From Spirochaetia bacterium (GTDB taxonomy: Bacteria > Spirochaetota > Spirochaetia > Treponematales > Treponemataceae), in the NCBI GenBank assembly GCA_900767955.1, contig CAAGBC010000060.1:107086-171085 (forward strand): 64,000 bases of DNA, given 5' to 3'. The position numbers were made by a program, and so were the translations under genes. The notes under the pieces are model-generated. The model was not told where the DNA came from and made no database searches. It saw only the letters and a list, made by a program, of their open reading frames with translations. Position 1 is the stretch's first letter. The number at the start of each line of letters is the position of its first letter. Shown here in pieces: positions 41,818-50,498 of the stretch.

Positions 41818-43345
41818 TCCTGAAGCATCTACAACTTTTTTTTACTTCAATAATTTTATCTGCTTTATCTGTAGTTTTAAGATATTGATTTATTCCTTCT
41901 GTTGTAATATCAAAAACTAAAGTTGGTAAGCCGTCATCATCACTAGAAATTGGTTCAATAACAAGATTTCTAAAAGATGTTTTTTCTGATAAACCGATAC
42001 CAAATGATATTCCATTTCTGCTTTCATCCAATTCTTTTTCAATAAAGCCTGTTTCCATTGTGCAAGGTGTCCACTCTGTGCCAACTGTAAAGAACATATC
42101 TGAATTTGCCGCTTGAATTGCCACAACAGAATCTGCCTCTGCTTTCATTTCAACAGTGATTTTGTAATTATTCTTTTCAGTAAATTCAATATCAGTTGAT
42201 TTTAAATAATAATCCCAAACAGAATCACCAGTATTATCAAGTGTTACAGAACCAATTCCTTTTTCTACCTTATAACCGTCAGAAACTGGCTTACCTGTAG
42301 GATCATAAAGATTAAACTCATAAGCTTTTACATATTTAGCATAAAGTGTTATATCTTCACTGATTGTTTTAGTGTCACCAGCATTACCAAAGAACTTTTC
42401 TGTAAAAGTACCATCATCTGTATAATCCCGAGTATACCATCCAGCAAAATAATGTCCTTGATATGTTGGTTCTGGCAACGCAAAACTTGTGTATGCGTTA
42501 TAAGAAGTAGTAGTTAGTGGATTTCCAATACTACCTTGGTTACATTCATAATTAATAGTATACAACTGTGCCAATTCATCCAGCGTATATACCCCATAAC
42601 TTGTTAATCCCGGAGCAACACGAATTAAACAGGAATAAGTATTTATATATTCTACCGCTGGAGTCGTTGCATCACCTTCTTGTTGTAATTCTATTTTTAA
42701 GATGTAATACCCTGCTGAAATATTTTCATTTTTATATGTAATAGAAGATAAAAATTGACTTGTAGTCCCTGCATTTGCTGTAAAATCTTGTGTATCAGGA
42801 TTAGTACCTTCATATGGTGTTAATGTTGCAATTCCTTTTGTTACAACATCTTTTGGAAAATTCAATGTAAATTCTATACTACCAGAAGCGGCATTTTCAG
42901 TTGCTTCTTGCATTACAAAATTAAGTTTATTTTCGCCTGCATTAATTTGAACAGAATTACATTGTGCTTGCAAAACATTAAATTCTGCTGTTGCGTTATT
43001 TTGACTTGCAGTTAAAGTAAATTCCCAAGTGCCTGTATCTACAAGAAGTGATGTATCTGCCACCATTTTTTGATAAGCAGTCTTATCAGTATCATCTTCC
43101 CAATAACCAATCTGTTTAGATTCTCCTGCTTTTACACCAAAAAGTTCCCACTTAAGCCCTGTTGTATCTTTTGTTATTGCAATTGGCAACACAGAACGAC
43201 CGTTTTGCAAATCTGTAGAAATGGTAATTTTGCCCTTGCCTTGTGGGATTGAATCATCATTTTCTGAAGTAGTTAGGTTTCCACATGAAATAAAAACAAA
43301 ACTTAACGCAATAAAAAATGCAAATTTATTAAAAATATTTTTCAT
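41771..43345 (-). CDS. 5' part of a frameshifted surface lipoprotein with InlB-type repeat
   Basis: The product has 524 residues from the ATG at 43345. It has a lipoprotein signal (FFIALSFVFISC, Cys21), several Ig-like beta segments, a Listeria-Bacteroides repeat (INYECNQGSIGNPL to GHYFAGWYTRD, TLYAKYV), and a carbohydrate-binding-like segment. The last ~20 residues (KSCRCFRNGNRLCYYNQC) are unlike the rest and are produced by the +1 shift at the A8 tract. With one A less, the sequence runs on as KKVVDASGMATGYA into the next frame. As it stands the product is a truncated lipoprotein. Confidence 0.8.
   Translation of the reverse strand: MKNIFNKFAFFIALSFVFISCGNLTTSENDDSIPQGKGKITISTDLQNGRSVLPIAITKDTTGLKWELFGVKAGESKQIGYWEDDTDKTAYQKMVADTSLLVDTGTWEFTLTASQNNATAEFNVLQAQCNSVQINAGENKLNFVMQEATENAASGSIEFTLNFPKDVVTKGIATLTPYEGTNPDTQDFTANAGTTSQFLSSITYKNENISAGYYILKIELQQEGDATTPAVEYINTYSCLIRVAPGLTSYGVYTLDELAQLYTINYECNQGSIGNPLTTTSYNAYTSFALPEPTYQGHYFAGWYTRDYTDDGTFTEKFFGNAGDTKTISEDITLYAKYVKAYEFNLYDPTGKPVSDGYKVEKGIGSVTLDNTGDSVWDYYLKSTDIEFTEKNNYKITVEMKAEADSVVAIQAANSDMFFTVGTEWTPCTMETGFIEKELDESRNGISFGIGLSEKTSFRNLVIEPISSDDDGLPTLVFDITTEGINQYLKTTDKADKIIEVKKSCRCFRNGNRLCYYNQCSFKP
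41836..41843 (-). other. A8 homopolymer at the frame break (possible phase-variation switch)
   Basis: Eight consecutive A on the coding strand. Seven A would restore a single 1584-codon frame from 43345 to 38593; the nucleotide count (4753, one more than a multiple of three) agrees. Replication slippage, transcriptional slippage, ribosomal frameshifting or a sequencing error could each account for it. Confidence 0.75.
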
Positions 43346-43362
43346 AATTTCACCCACTCTTT

Positions 43363-44637
43363 TTATTTTGTTACCGTAACTTGATATTCCGCTGAATATT
43401 TATTTCCGTTTGAATCTACAACAACTAACATAATTGTATATATTCCACCGTTATAGTTAGAAGTATTAAAAGTCCATTCGTTAGTAGGATATGCATTTTG
43501 CTGTTTTTCCTTTCCATTTACATACCAAATATTATGTTCATATGTAACACCATCTGCTGGTGATACTGGAGCTGTAAATGTTAGTGAACCGTTATTATTT
43601 TCTGTTGGTTTTTCAAGCTCTGAAATATCAGTATATTCTGGCATTGTCACAGTAATAGTTGCCTTATTAGCTTCCCACTTTGCATATAAAGTTATATCCT
43701 CAAAAAGCCCTACAAGTGAAGTAATTTTTTCTGCATAATCTGCATCTTTATACCAACCTTCAAAAACAAATCCTTGGCGAATGATTTTGTCACTTGTTGG
43801 CAATCTAAAATCTACAGCTGATTCTATTGTGTATGTTTCTTCATAATCAAAACCATCAGCCCAAATTCCATCATTTAATTCATAAGTAATAGAATAAGTA
43901 ATTGCTTCAAGTTTTACATATACAGTAACATCTGAATTAATTACAATTTCTGTGTCAGTAATTTGTTTAGAATAATTTGCATCTTCATAAAATTTAACAT
44001 TATATCCATCAAGTTTTACTTTATCCGCAATATTAATACTGGAACCACTTTCAATATCAGTAATTTCATTTTCAGTTTGATTTGAAAGAATAAACTTTAA
44101 TGTAAAGTTTTGAATAACAGGTTCATCAATAACGCAAGATTCTAGTTCAAGGTCAACAATATTTTTTTCTGGCAACACTTCAAAAACTTTGCTAATTCCT
44201 GCAAACATTACTTCTTGAACATTTTCATTTTCTGCAGTAATTTCTGCAACAATAATTGCTTTCATTCCAATAGGAACAGCGCTTAATGTAACAGTCATAT
44301 TTCCACTTTCATCTGCATAGCAAGAAGAAAATGAAATTTCTTTATACAAGGATTTATCAAAACTTTCATAATCGGAAGGAATATTTTCAGCGTTTTTTAC
44401 TTCATACAAAGTTACACTTAGTTTTGCATTATACAATTCATCAGATGCTTCAAATTCCCCTTCCCCATCGGAAATAGAACCTGCATTTTGCATAACTTTT
44501 GCAGTCTTATTTTTTAACGCATTAACATTAAAACTAATAGAAATGTCAGTAGAATCACCAAGAGAAGAAGAACAACTCATCATCCAAAATAAACTAGCAA
44601 CACTCACAAATGAAATAAAGTTTTTCACAAACTTCAT
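43363..44637 (-). CDS. Surface lipoprotein with InlB-type repeat
   Basis: The product has 424 residues from the ATG at 44637, which follows GGAGG by 5 nt. It has a lipoprotein signal (VASLFWMMSC, Cys22), an N-terminal domain, two Listeria-Bacteroides-like repeats (ITYELNDGIWADGF to FVFEGWYKDADY, TLYAKWEA) and a C-terminal Ig-like domain. It lies 17 nt upstream of the frameshifted lipoprotein gene, and the pair is probably co-transcribed. Both likely face the cell surface; any ligand is unknown. Confidence 0.8.
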   Translation of the reverse strand: MKFVKNFISFVSVASLFWMMSCSSSLGDSTDISISFNVNALKNKTAKVMQNAGSISDGEGEFEASDELYNAKLSVTLYEVKNAENIPSDYESFDKSLYKEISFSSCYADESGNMTVTLSAVPIGMKAIIVAEITAENENVQEVMFAGISKVFEVLPEKNIVDLELESCVIDEPVIQNFTLKFILSNQTENEITDIESGSSINIADKVKLDGYNVKFYEDANYSKQITDTEIVINSDVTVYVKLEAITYSITYELNDGIWADGFDYEETYTIESAVDFRLPTSDKIIRQGFVFEGWYKDADYAEKITSLVGLFEDITLYAKWEANKATITVTMPEYTDISELEKPTENNNGSLTFTAPVSPADGVTYEHNIWYVNGKEKQQNAYPTNEWTFNTSNYNGGIYTIMLVVVDSNGNKYSAEYQVTVTK

Positions 44638-45006
44638 AATACCTCCTACACGGGGCTGTCTAAAAAAATTGTCATTCCGAACACTATGCTTCTTTGCACA
44701 CACTTGCTACAAAGAATGATTCGGAAGCTACACTATCACAATGTTTAGATTCTGAAGCAAGTTCAGAATGACATTATGGTTCAAACTTTTTAGCCATCTC
44801 CTTTAGTAAGCAAAAATATAACTTTCTTCTGGTTCGTACCAGAAAACTAATTCAAAAATTTGGAAAACTTTTTTAGATAAAAATGATAAGTCTATTTTAG
44901 TAAAAGATAAGTAAGAAAGAACAATTAAAATAGAAACAATAATTTCAACTTAAATATTATACACAAGAAATTGCTTTATAACAATTAATTTTAAATCACC
45001 ACAAAT
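44638..45006. other. Gene-free stretch with dispersed palindromes
   Basis: This region contains GTCATTCCGAAC and GTTCAGAATGAC arms of the dispersed palindrome family (44655-44780), and then about 200 nt of AT-rich DNA in which the promoter of the lipoprotein operon must lie; I cannot place it with confidence. No gene is seen. Confidence 0.5.
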
Positions 45007-45035
45007 AAAAAAAGGCTGCTCAAAATGAACAGCCT
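45007..45035 (-). terminator. Intrinsic terminator of tRNA-Leu
   Basis: The minus strand reads AGGCTGTTC / GAGCAGCCT with an ATTTT loop, then TTTTTTT. It is nearly identical in design to the tRNA-Gln terminator. Confidence 0.85.
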
Positions 45036-45037
45036 AC

Positions 45038-45123
45038 TGCCGAGAACCGGAGTCGAACCGGCACGTCGTTTAACTGACGAGGGATTTTAAGTCCCTTGTG
45101 TCTACCAATTCCACCATCTCGGC
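45038..45123 (-). tRNA. tRNA-Leu (anticodon TAA)
   Basis: An 86-nt class II tRNA. Acceptor GCCGAGA pairs with TCTCGGC plus discriminator A; anticodon loop ACTTAAAA contains TAA in stem AGGGA/TCCCT; a long variable arm (CGTCAGTT AAACGACG) follows; T arm GCCGG-TTCGACT-CCGGT. CCA is not encoded. Confidence 0.93.
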
Positions 45124-45251
45124 AAGTTCCATTAATATATAACAAAACAACATTTGTTTCAAGTACTTTTCCCTTTTTTTTAAAAAAAAACTTTTCCTGT
45201 TCTGAAATGCTGAACTAGATTCAGCATCTCACTACACATTATAACAATTCT

Positions 45252-45878
45252 TTACAAATACTTTTTCATTAATTCTTGTTTTACATCTTCAAACGGGGCG
45301 TCAAAAGGCTTGTAGGTTCCTGGTTTATTCAATTTTTCTGTGGAACCTTTTTCATTATGCTCTTTCATGCCTTCTTGATTAAGCCAATAATAAATTCCCC
45401 AATTTATAAAATCCCATTCTTCATTGTAATCATAACATTCGTAATCAATACAATAAATTTCGTTATCAGAAGTGTAAATAAAGTTTGCAGGAAAATAATC
45501 CACATGAATTCCAACTTCCTTAAAGCGTTTATGCATATCAAAAATCTTTTCAAAATGCAAATCAGTTAATCCGCCTTGTTTTTGATAACCAATTGCAGCT
45601 AATTCATTTGCACAAACGCCATCAACATATTCTTTTATAAGGTAATTTTCTTGTTCATTAAATTCATACAACTTCGGAACACCAATTCCGATTTTTGCCA
45701 TTCGTTCATAAGAATATTTTTCGCTTCTAAAAATTTCTAACTGCTTTTCAAAATCAGGAACATCTTTATTCATCACTTTTAAAACAAGATTTTTTCCATC
45801 TTTGCTCACTAAATAAGAAATTCCAGTTTTGCCTTTTCCCAATTGTTTTATAACATCATAGCCAAATAATTTTTCCAT
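45252..45878 (-). CDS. Small protein-kinase-like (RIO/APH-type) protein
   Basis: This 208-residue protein has kinase N-lobe motifs (LGKGKTGISYLV as glycine loop, LVLKVMNK with the lysine) and a C-lobe HVDYFPANFIY and YCIDYECY, resembling the HxDhxxxNhh catalytic loop and the hhhhD-x-E metal site of RIO/aminoglycoside-type kinases. The usual catalytic Asp is at HVDYFPAN. It is short for a kinase and lacks much of the C-lobe. The substrate is unknown. The ATG at 45878 (MEKLFG) is preferred over a start six codons earlier. Confidence 0.7.
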   Translation of the reverse strand: MEKLFGYDVIKQLGKGKTGISYLVSKDGKNLVLKVMNKDVPDFEKQLEIFRSEKYSYERMAKIGIGVPKLYEFNEQENYLIKEYVDGVCANELAAIGYQKQGGLTDLHFEKIFDMHKRFKEVGIHVDYFPANFIYTSDNEIYCIDYECYDYNEEWDFINWGIYYWLNQEGMKEHNEKGSTEKLNKPGTYKPFDAPFEDVKQELMKKYL

Positions 45879-45935
45879 TCTTCTATTATAACACACTTAA
45901 TTGAAAATAAAACAACTATAATATAGAATAAAGTT

Positions 45936-46832
45936 ATGTTTTCAGACACACATTTTCATTTTCACTATTTAGCAGAATCAAAAGAAATTAACGAAGTAGA
46001 AATTTTACAAACAATGGCAAACAACAATTGCTATTTTGGTTTAGACATAGGAACAAAGGCCGACGACTTACTTTACAGACAATCATGCGTAGATAAAGCA
46101 ATTGCAAACATAAACGATTATGAAATTGCACAAAAAGTGCGTTCCTTTATGTATTTTTCCGCAGGAATTTGGCCTTCCACTGATGAAATAACAAATCGCC
46201 ACCAACGAATTGAATTATTAAAACAACAAATTCAACAAGCAAATGAATCAAAAGACAATGACACTCTTCACAGAAAAATTATTGCAATCGGTGAATGTGG
46301 ATTAGACCACCATTGGAATCCAAGTGGCGTAGACGGCAGATGTGAAAACGATTTTGACACTCAAATGTTTTTGGGCGAAAAAGAATTATTCCAAATGCAA
46401 CTGCAACTTGCAAAAGAATTAAATCTTCCTGTAATTGTTCATTCTCGTGATGCTTTTGAAGATACTTTAGATTGTATAAAAAAGGTTGGATACCACAACG
46501 GAATTATTCATTGTTATTCTTATGGTATACAAGAAGCAAAAGCTTTTTTAGATTTAGGCTGGCATATTAGTTTTAGCGGCTCTGTAACTTACGCAAAAAA
46601 AAGTAAAATAGAAGAAATGTTATCTTTAATTAAATCAATTCCAACTGATAAACTTTTGTGTGAAACAGATGCTCCATATTTAGCACCTGTTCCTTGTAGA
46701 GGGCAAACTAATATCCCTCCACTTGTTGAACACACATATAATTTTGTAGCAAATGCCCGTGGAATTACAACACAGGAATTGTGTCAAATTGTTGATTCCA
46801 ACATAAAAAAACTATTCAATGTGACTGTATAA
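45936..46832 (+). CDS. tatD: TatD-family metal-dependent deoxyribonuclease/hydrolase
   Basis: This 298-residue protein begins with the metal site FSDTHFHFHYL, and continues with AIGECGLDHHW, VIVHSRDAF, IIHCYSYG and LLCETDAPYLAP, the five segments of the TatD TIM-barrel. TatD enzymes are 3'-5' DNases or tRNA/D-aminoacyl hydrolases. The last 21 nt overlap the end of the convergent gene. A slight insertion near residue 60-75 makes it longer than the usual ~260 residues. Confidence 0.93.
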   Translation: MFSDTHFHFHYLAESKEINEVEILQTMANNNCYFGLDIGTKADDLLYRQSCVDKAIANINDYEIAQKVRSFMYFSAGIWPSTDEITNRHQRIELLKQQIQQANESKDNDTLHRKIIAIGECGLDHHWNPSGVDGRCENDFDTQMFLGEKELFQMQLQLAKELNLPVIVHSRDAFEDTLDCIKKVGYHNGIIHCYSYGIQEAKAFLDLGWHISFSGSVTYAKKSKIEEMLSLIKSIPTDKLLCETDAPYLAPVPCRGQTNIPPLVEHTYNFVANARGITTQELCQIVDSNIKKLFNVTV

Positions 46833-47282
46833 TCCACTCATTTCTTGGCGCCATTCACTTTTTTGTTCTCGGCTTTCCCAATCAATAATCTTTTTTATTG
46901 TAAAATGGCGCTGGTCACGAGGATTTTCAAAATACAAAATTCCAAAACGACCTTGCCCAATGTAAGCGATTTTTTCATTGCGTCCTACAGTTTCTGATTT
47001 TTCAAGTTCTGACATAACGCATTCAAAATGAATTGGACTTCCTGAAGTTTTGTCTGCCATTGCACTTGCCAAATCTGTAATTACTTGACCACACTTAGGA
47101 CAAACAACTTCTTTTGCTTTGAATTCCTGAATTGCCTGTTCACGCTTTTTTTGTGCTTCAAATTCTTCTTGTGTTATATGCTGAAAATTTGTATAACGAA
47201 CAGGTTCTTTATATTCAGTATGAGGTTTTTGATTTTTCCAACTATTGTGATGACGCTTTCCGTGTCTATTATTTCTATCCAT
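46812..47282 (-). CDS. Conserved treponemal protein with a zinc-ribbon-like pair
   Basis: This 156-residue protein has a basic, His/Asn-rich N-terminus (MDRNNRHGKRHHNSWKNQ), then a CPKCGQVI knuckle and a second site that includes HFECV, together a plausible zinc ribbon. The C-terminal part (IAYIGQGRFGILYF) is beta-rich. The basic N-terminus suggests nucleic-acid or ribosome contact. The function is unknown. It lies in the ribosomal/YraN cluster and overlaps the neighbouring 65-residue gene's region by a few nt, suggesting an operon. Confidence 0.6.
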   Translation of the reverse strand: MDRNNRHGKRHHNSWKNQKPHTEYKEPVRYTNFQHITQEEFEAQKKREQAIQEFKAKEVVCPKCGQVITDLASAMADKTSGSPIHFECVMSELEKSETVGRNEKIAYIGQGRFGILYFENPRDQRHFTIKKIIDWESREQKSEWRQEMSGLYSHIE

Positions 47283-47299
47283 AGATTTCCTTCCGTTTG

Positions 47300-47497
47300 T
47301 CAATTAGACATTTTTAATTCTTCAGGATTTTCAACTAGTTTTCTGCTAATTACTTGCGCTATACGAAGAATCGCATTATCAATGTAATCTTCATCCTGAA
47401 TTTTTTTTCTTAATTCCAACAAACGAGGAGAAATTGTTTTTTCTTTTTGTTTCTGTAAAACAAGTGTACCTACAGCTACTTCTGCACTAGAAATCAT
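47300..47497 (-). CDS. Small conserved protein in the YraN cluster
   Basis: This 65-residue helical protein (SPRLLELRKKIQDEDYIDNA, then LRIAQVISRKLVENPEE) overlaps the end of the yraN-like gene by 4 nt (ATGA). It resembles the short FlgM/anti-sigma-like helices in size, but no motif is certain. Its coupling and position make it a real gene; its role is unknown. Confidence 0.6.
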   Translation of the reverse strand: MISSAEVAVGTLVLQKQKEKTISPRLLELRKKIQDEDYIDNAILRIAQVISRKLVENPEELKMSN

Positions 47498-47862
47498 AAA
47501 AGCTCCGAAAAAGCGTTTTCTATATGATATACTTCAGGATAACCTGGCATATCAATCACAATTACATCATAACGAATATAGTTGTTACTATATTGTCGAT
47601 ATTTTGTTAGAAAACATTTAGACGTTTTAATAATTCTTTTTTGTTTTCTTGTGTCTAATTCCTTTAAAAGTGTTTCTGCATTTCCACTAGGAAGTGTTTT
47701 TACTTCTACAAAAACAAGAATTTCTCCAGTTTTTGCAATTATATCAATTTCACCGTCTTTTGTCCTATAATTTCGCTCCACAATGGAAAAGCCATGATTT
47801 AAAAGATAATCACAAGATTTTTGTTCTCCACTGTTGCCGATTGTTTTTCGTAAATCTTTCAT
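47494..47862 (-). CDS. UPF0102 (YraN-family) predicted nuclease
   Basis: This 122-residue protein has the UPF0102 pattern: GEQKSCDYLLNHGFSIVERN, then KDGEIDIIAKTGEILVFVEVKT, where D-x-I and E-V-K form a PD-(D/E)xK-like site. Members resemble Holliday-junction resolvases; their role is not established. Its ATG overlaps the upstream FlhB-like gene's stop, as in other spirochaetes, where this gene follows the same neighbours. Confidence 0.85.
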   Translation of the reverse strand: MKDLRKTIGNSGEQKSCDYLLNHGFSIVERNYRTKDGEIDIIAKTGEILVFVEVKTLPSGNAETLLKELDTRKQKRIIKTSKCFLTKYRQYSNNYIRYDVIVIDMPGYPEVYHIENAFSELL

Positions 47863-48119
47863 AAGACAGAATCATGTTCAATTATATATGAAAAGATATT
47901 TGCTATCAATTCCCAAGTTTCTTCTGGAATTATTGTTCCTATTTCTTGCAAAGTCAAAACATCTGTCAATTCTGAATTTTCCACAATGGGAATATTATTT
48001 TTTTGAGCAATATCTAAAATATTTTTTGCAACTTCACCTTTTCCAGAAGCACAAATAAATGGAGCTGCGGCATTTTTGGGATATTTTAATGCAACTGCTT
48101 TTATTTTTGAGTCCATCAC
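47859..48119 (-). CDS. Stand-alone FlhB C-terminal-domain-like protein
   Basis: This 86-residue protein (AVALKYPKNAAAPFICASGKG, NNIPIVENSELTDVL) matches the cytoplasmic autocleavage domain of FlhB/YscU, as in Bacillus YlqH, but lacks the membrane part and the NPTH cleavage motif. It could replace or regulate the FlhB C-terminal piece in flagellar export. It overlaps both flanking genes, so it is in an operon with the YlqG-like gene and yraN-like gene. Confidence 0.8.
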   Translation of the reverse strand: MMDSKIKAVALKYPKNAAAPFICASGKGEVAKNILDIAQKNNIPIVENSELTDVLTLQEIGTIIPEETWELIANIFSYIIEHDSVL

Positions 48120-49231
48120 GCAAACCCCCTTACAATGCTAATACTTTCATTATCAACATCAAATTCCGAAATTGAATTAAAATCCACACATTCAACGATT
48201 ATATCTTTGTAATTATTTTCTATTTTTTCTTTAATTAAATTAATATCAAGTTTTTTGTTAGTCAAATCAGTTTGATTATTGCAATTAAATGCAAATTTAA
48301 TTTTTTTACAGCGATTTTGATTAAATCCCAACACAAACATTCCTTGATAAAAATCAAAATCATATTTCACAACTACTTTTGATAATTTTTTGTCACTTAA
48401 AAATAAATTTGCAAAACCAATTCCGTTTTTTAATGAATCTTCATATTTATATGAAAATTCAAATGGAATTTTTATCCAACTTCCGTTTTCAAAACCTTTT
48501 TCAAAATCAAATCCCTTATGATTAAAAATCGTAAGTTCATTGCTTTTTATGGAAAGATTTTCACCGTTTAAAATCTTCTTAAAAAACGACTTAAAAGTTT
48601 CTACTATATTACTGCTCAAAATATTTGATTGCTGTTTATTTTGACTTTGGGAAGAATTATTTTTATCCTGAAAATCACTGTTGTCACCTGCAAACAAAAT
48701 ATTTGCTATTGCGCTTTCTGTTATGGCAATTCCTTTTTGTTCTAGCGACAACGCAATTTCTGTTACTTCTTTTTCGCGTCCCGGAAATTTCATTGCAATA
48801 TTACGAACTTTATTCATTACTTGCAAATTAAATTTCATTCCCAAATTTTTTACTGTTTGCAACATCAAAAAAGAAAGTCCATCAGGAACAAGTCCCAACT
48901 GAGTAAGATAAGAATTCATCGCAGAATCTTGGATAATCTTATCGTTTACAAAATTATCTCCAAAAGATTTTAATATTTCTATATTATCCGACTTTGGAAC
49001 TAAAAGAACTTGCCCGTTTTGCAATTTTACTGTGGCAACAAAAGATGAATTAATTTGTAAAGGATTGTTTGATTTTACTATGAAACGAGCTCCCGCAAAA
49101 GAAGCTGTATAAGAATTTTGTCCTACTTGATTCAGAACTTTTACATAAACAGAACTGCCCTCTCTTATTGTTTGCGAATTGCTAACATTAGAGAGGGCAG
49201 CCGAGTGTATTACTACACTATTAGTATTCAT
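48116..49231 (-). CDS. YlqG-like protein preceding the FlhB-like gene
   Basis: This 371-residue protein begins with a beta-rich domain (VYVKVLNQVGQNSYTASFAG, FVATVKLQNGQVLLV) and has a C-terminal domain of alternating strands (YDFDFYQGMFVLGFNQNRCK) similar to FliK-type flagellar proteins. In Bacillus, ylqG stands next to ylqH in the same way. The function is unknown; an involvement in flagellar hook or export control is inferred from context and from the FliK-like C-terminus. Confidence 0.6.
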   Translation of the reverse strand: MNTNSVVIHSAALSNVSNSQTIREGSSVYVKVLNQVGQNSYTASFAGARFIVKSNNPLQINSSFVATVKLQNGQVLLVPKSDNIEILKSFGDNFVNDKIIQDSAMNSYLTQLGLVPDGLSFLMLQTVKNLGMKFNLQVMNKVRNIAMKFPGREKEVTEIALSLEQKGIAITESAIANILFAGDNSDFQDKNNSSQSQNKQQSNILSSNIVETFKSFFKKILNGENLSIKSNELTIFNHKGFDFEKGFENGSWIKIPFEFSYKYEDSLKNGIGFANLFLSDKKLSKVVVKYDFDFYQGMFVLGFNQNRCKKIKFAFNCNNQTDLTNKKLDINLIKEKIENNYKDIIVECVDFNSISEFDVDNESISIVRGFA

Positions 49232-49246
49232 GCTACTAAATTAATC

Positions 49247-49690
49247 TTAGTTTGCTGCTTCTGTAGCTTCAGCTGCTCTTTTTGCATTTGCCTGAGCTAC
49301 TGCTTCAGCGCGTGCGTTACGAGCTGCGATTTCAGCTGCAACTTTTCCACCAAGACGAACTTTAACTTTCTTATCTTTACCGATTTTGTCGCGTAAGTAA
49401 TAAAGTTTTGAACGACGAACTTTACCAGCACGAACGATGTCTACTTTAACAATGCGTGGAGAGTTGAAAGGGAATACGCGTTCTACACCAACTCCGTAAG
49501 ATTCCTTACGAACAGTGAAAGTCATGCGTGCACCTTCATTTTTCATACAGATAACGATTCCTTCATAAATCTGGATGCGTTCTGTTTTTCCTTCAATGAT
49601 TTTAAAATAAACTTTTACAGTATCTCCAACTCTAAAGCCTTCAGCTCCAGGGCGTTTTTGTGTTTCTTCAATAGCCTTAATAAGATCCAT
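49247..49690 (-). CDS. rplS: Large-subunit ribosomal protein L19
   Basis: This 147-residue protein has the L19 core (FRVGDTVKVYFKIIEGKTER, the GVGVERVFPFNSPRIVKVDI segment, RSKLYYLRDKIGK). L19 sits at the 30S-50S interface. The core ends near residue 115; a further ~32 residues rich in Ala and Arg (AAEIAARNARAEAVAQANAK) form an extra C-terminal helix not found in most bacteria. It is the last ribosomal gene of the rpsP-trmD operon. Confidence 0.96.
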   Translation of the reverse strand: MDLIKAIEETQKRPGAEGFRVGDTVKVYFKIIEGKTERIQIYEGIVICMKNEGARMTFTVRKESYGVGVERVFPFNSPRIVKVDIVRAGKVRRSKLYYLRDKIGKDKKVKVRLGGKVAAEIAARNARAEAVAQANAKRAAEATEAAN

Positions 49691-49723
49691 TATAAATCTC
49701 CTGATATAGCAGTTTTTTGCGTT

Positions 49724-50494
49724 TTATTTTTTACGCTTTTTATTTTTCACATTCTTAAGTGAAATCTGCTCTGTTATTTCCTCAATCATTTTTTCAGCTT
49801 CTAAAGATAACATTCCTGTTTGTCTTGCAGACCAAATCATATCAGGTCTATTTTTTAATGTTTTTTCAAGACGCTTCTTTAGACGCCACTTCCGAATATT
49901 TTCATGGTTACCAGATAGTAAAACTTCTGGAACTTCCATTCCCTTATATACTGCAGGACGCGTATACTGAGGATATTCAAGAAGCCCATCGCTGTGACTT
50001 TCTTCTTCTAGTGATTCACTTGAAATTACACCGTCAACAAGTCTGTAGATTGTATCAATCATAACTGTTGCAGCAACTTCACCACTAGACATTACATAGT
50101 CTCCGATTGAAATTTCATCGTCTACATAATAATCGATTATTCTTTGGTCAATACCTTCGTATCTTCCGCAAATAAATACTAGTTCGTCATTGCGACTTAA
50201 TTCTTGTGCCTTTTTTTGTGTAAAAGGTTTTCCACTAGGTGTAACAAAAATTACTTTCTTCTTTCTAGCTTCTACACTGTCCAAGGCTTTACCGAGGGGT
50301 TCAGTCATCATTAATTGACCAGCTCCGCCTCCATAAGGACCGTCATCACAAGTGTGGTGTTTATCAGTAGCAAAATCTCTAATATTCACCAAATCGTAGG
50401 CAATAATTTCCTTCTGAACTGCTTTTGCCATGATTGAGTTTTCAAAATATGCACGCAGAATATCAGGAAACAAGGTCAGCACAGTAAATTTCAT
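49724..50494 (-). CDS. trmD: tRNA (guanine37-N1)-methyltransferase
   Basis: This 256-residue SPOUT methyltransferase modifies G37 next to the anticodon to prevent frameshifting. The knot motifs are clear: DDGPYGGGAGQLMM, ELVFICGRYEGIDQR, and the EISIGDYVMSSGEVAA loop. The order khpA-rimM-trmD-rplS is the conserved operon. Confidence 0.97.
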   Translation of the reverse strand: MKFTVLTLFPDILRAYFENSIMAKAVQKEIIAYDLVNIRDFATDKHHTCDDGPYGGGAGQLMMTEPLGKALDSVEARKKKVIFVTPSGKPFTQKKAQELSRNDELVFICGRYEGIDQRIIDYYVDDEISIGDYVMSSGEVAATVMIDTIYRLVDGVISSESLEEESHSDGLLEYPQYTRPAVYKGMEVPEVLLSGNHENIRKWRLKKRLEKTLKNRPDMIWSARQTGMLSLEAEKMIEEITEQISLKNVKNKKRKK

Positions 50495-50498
50495 GGAA

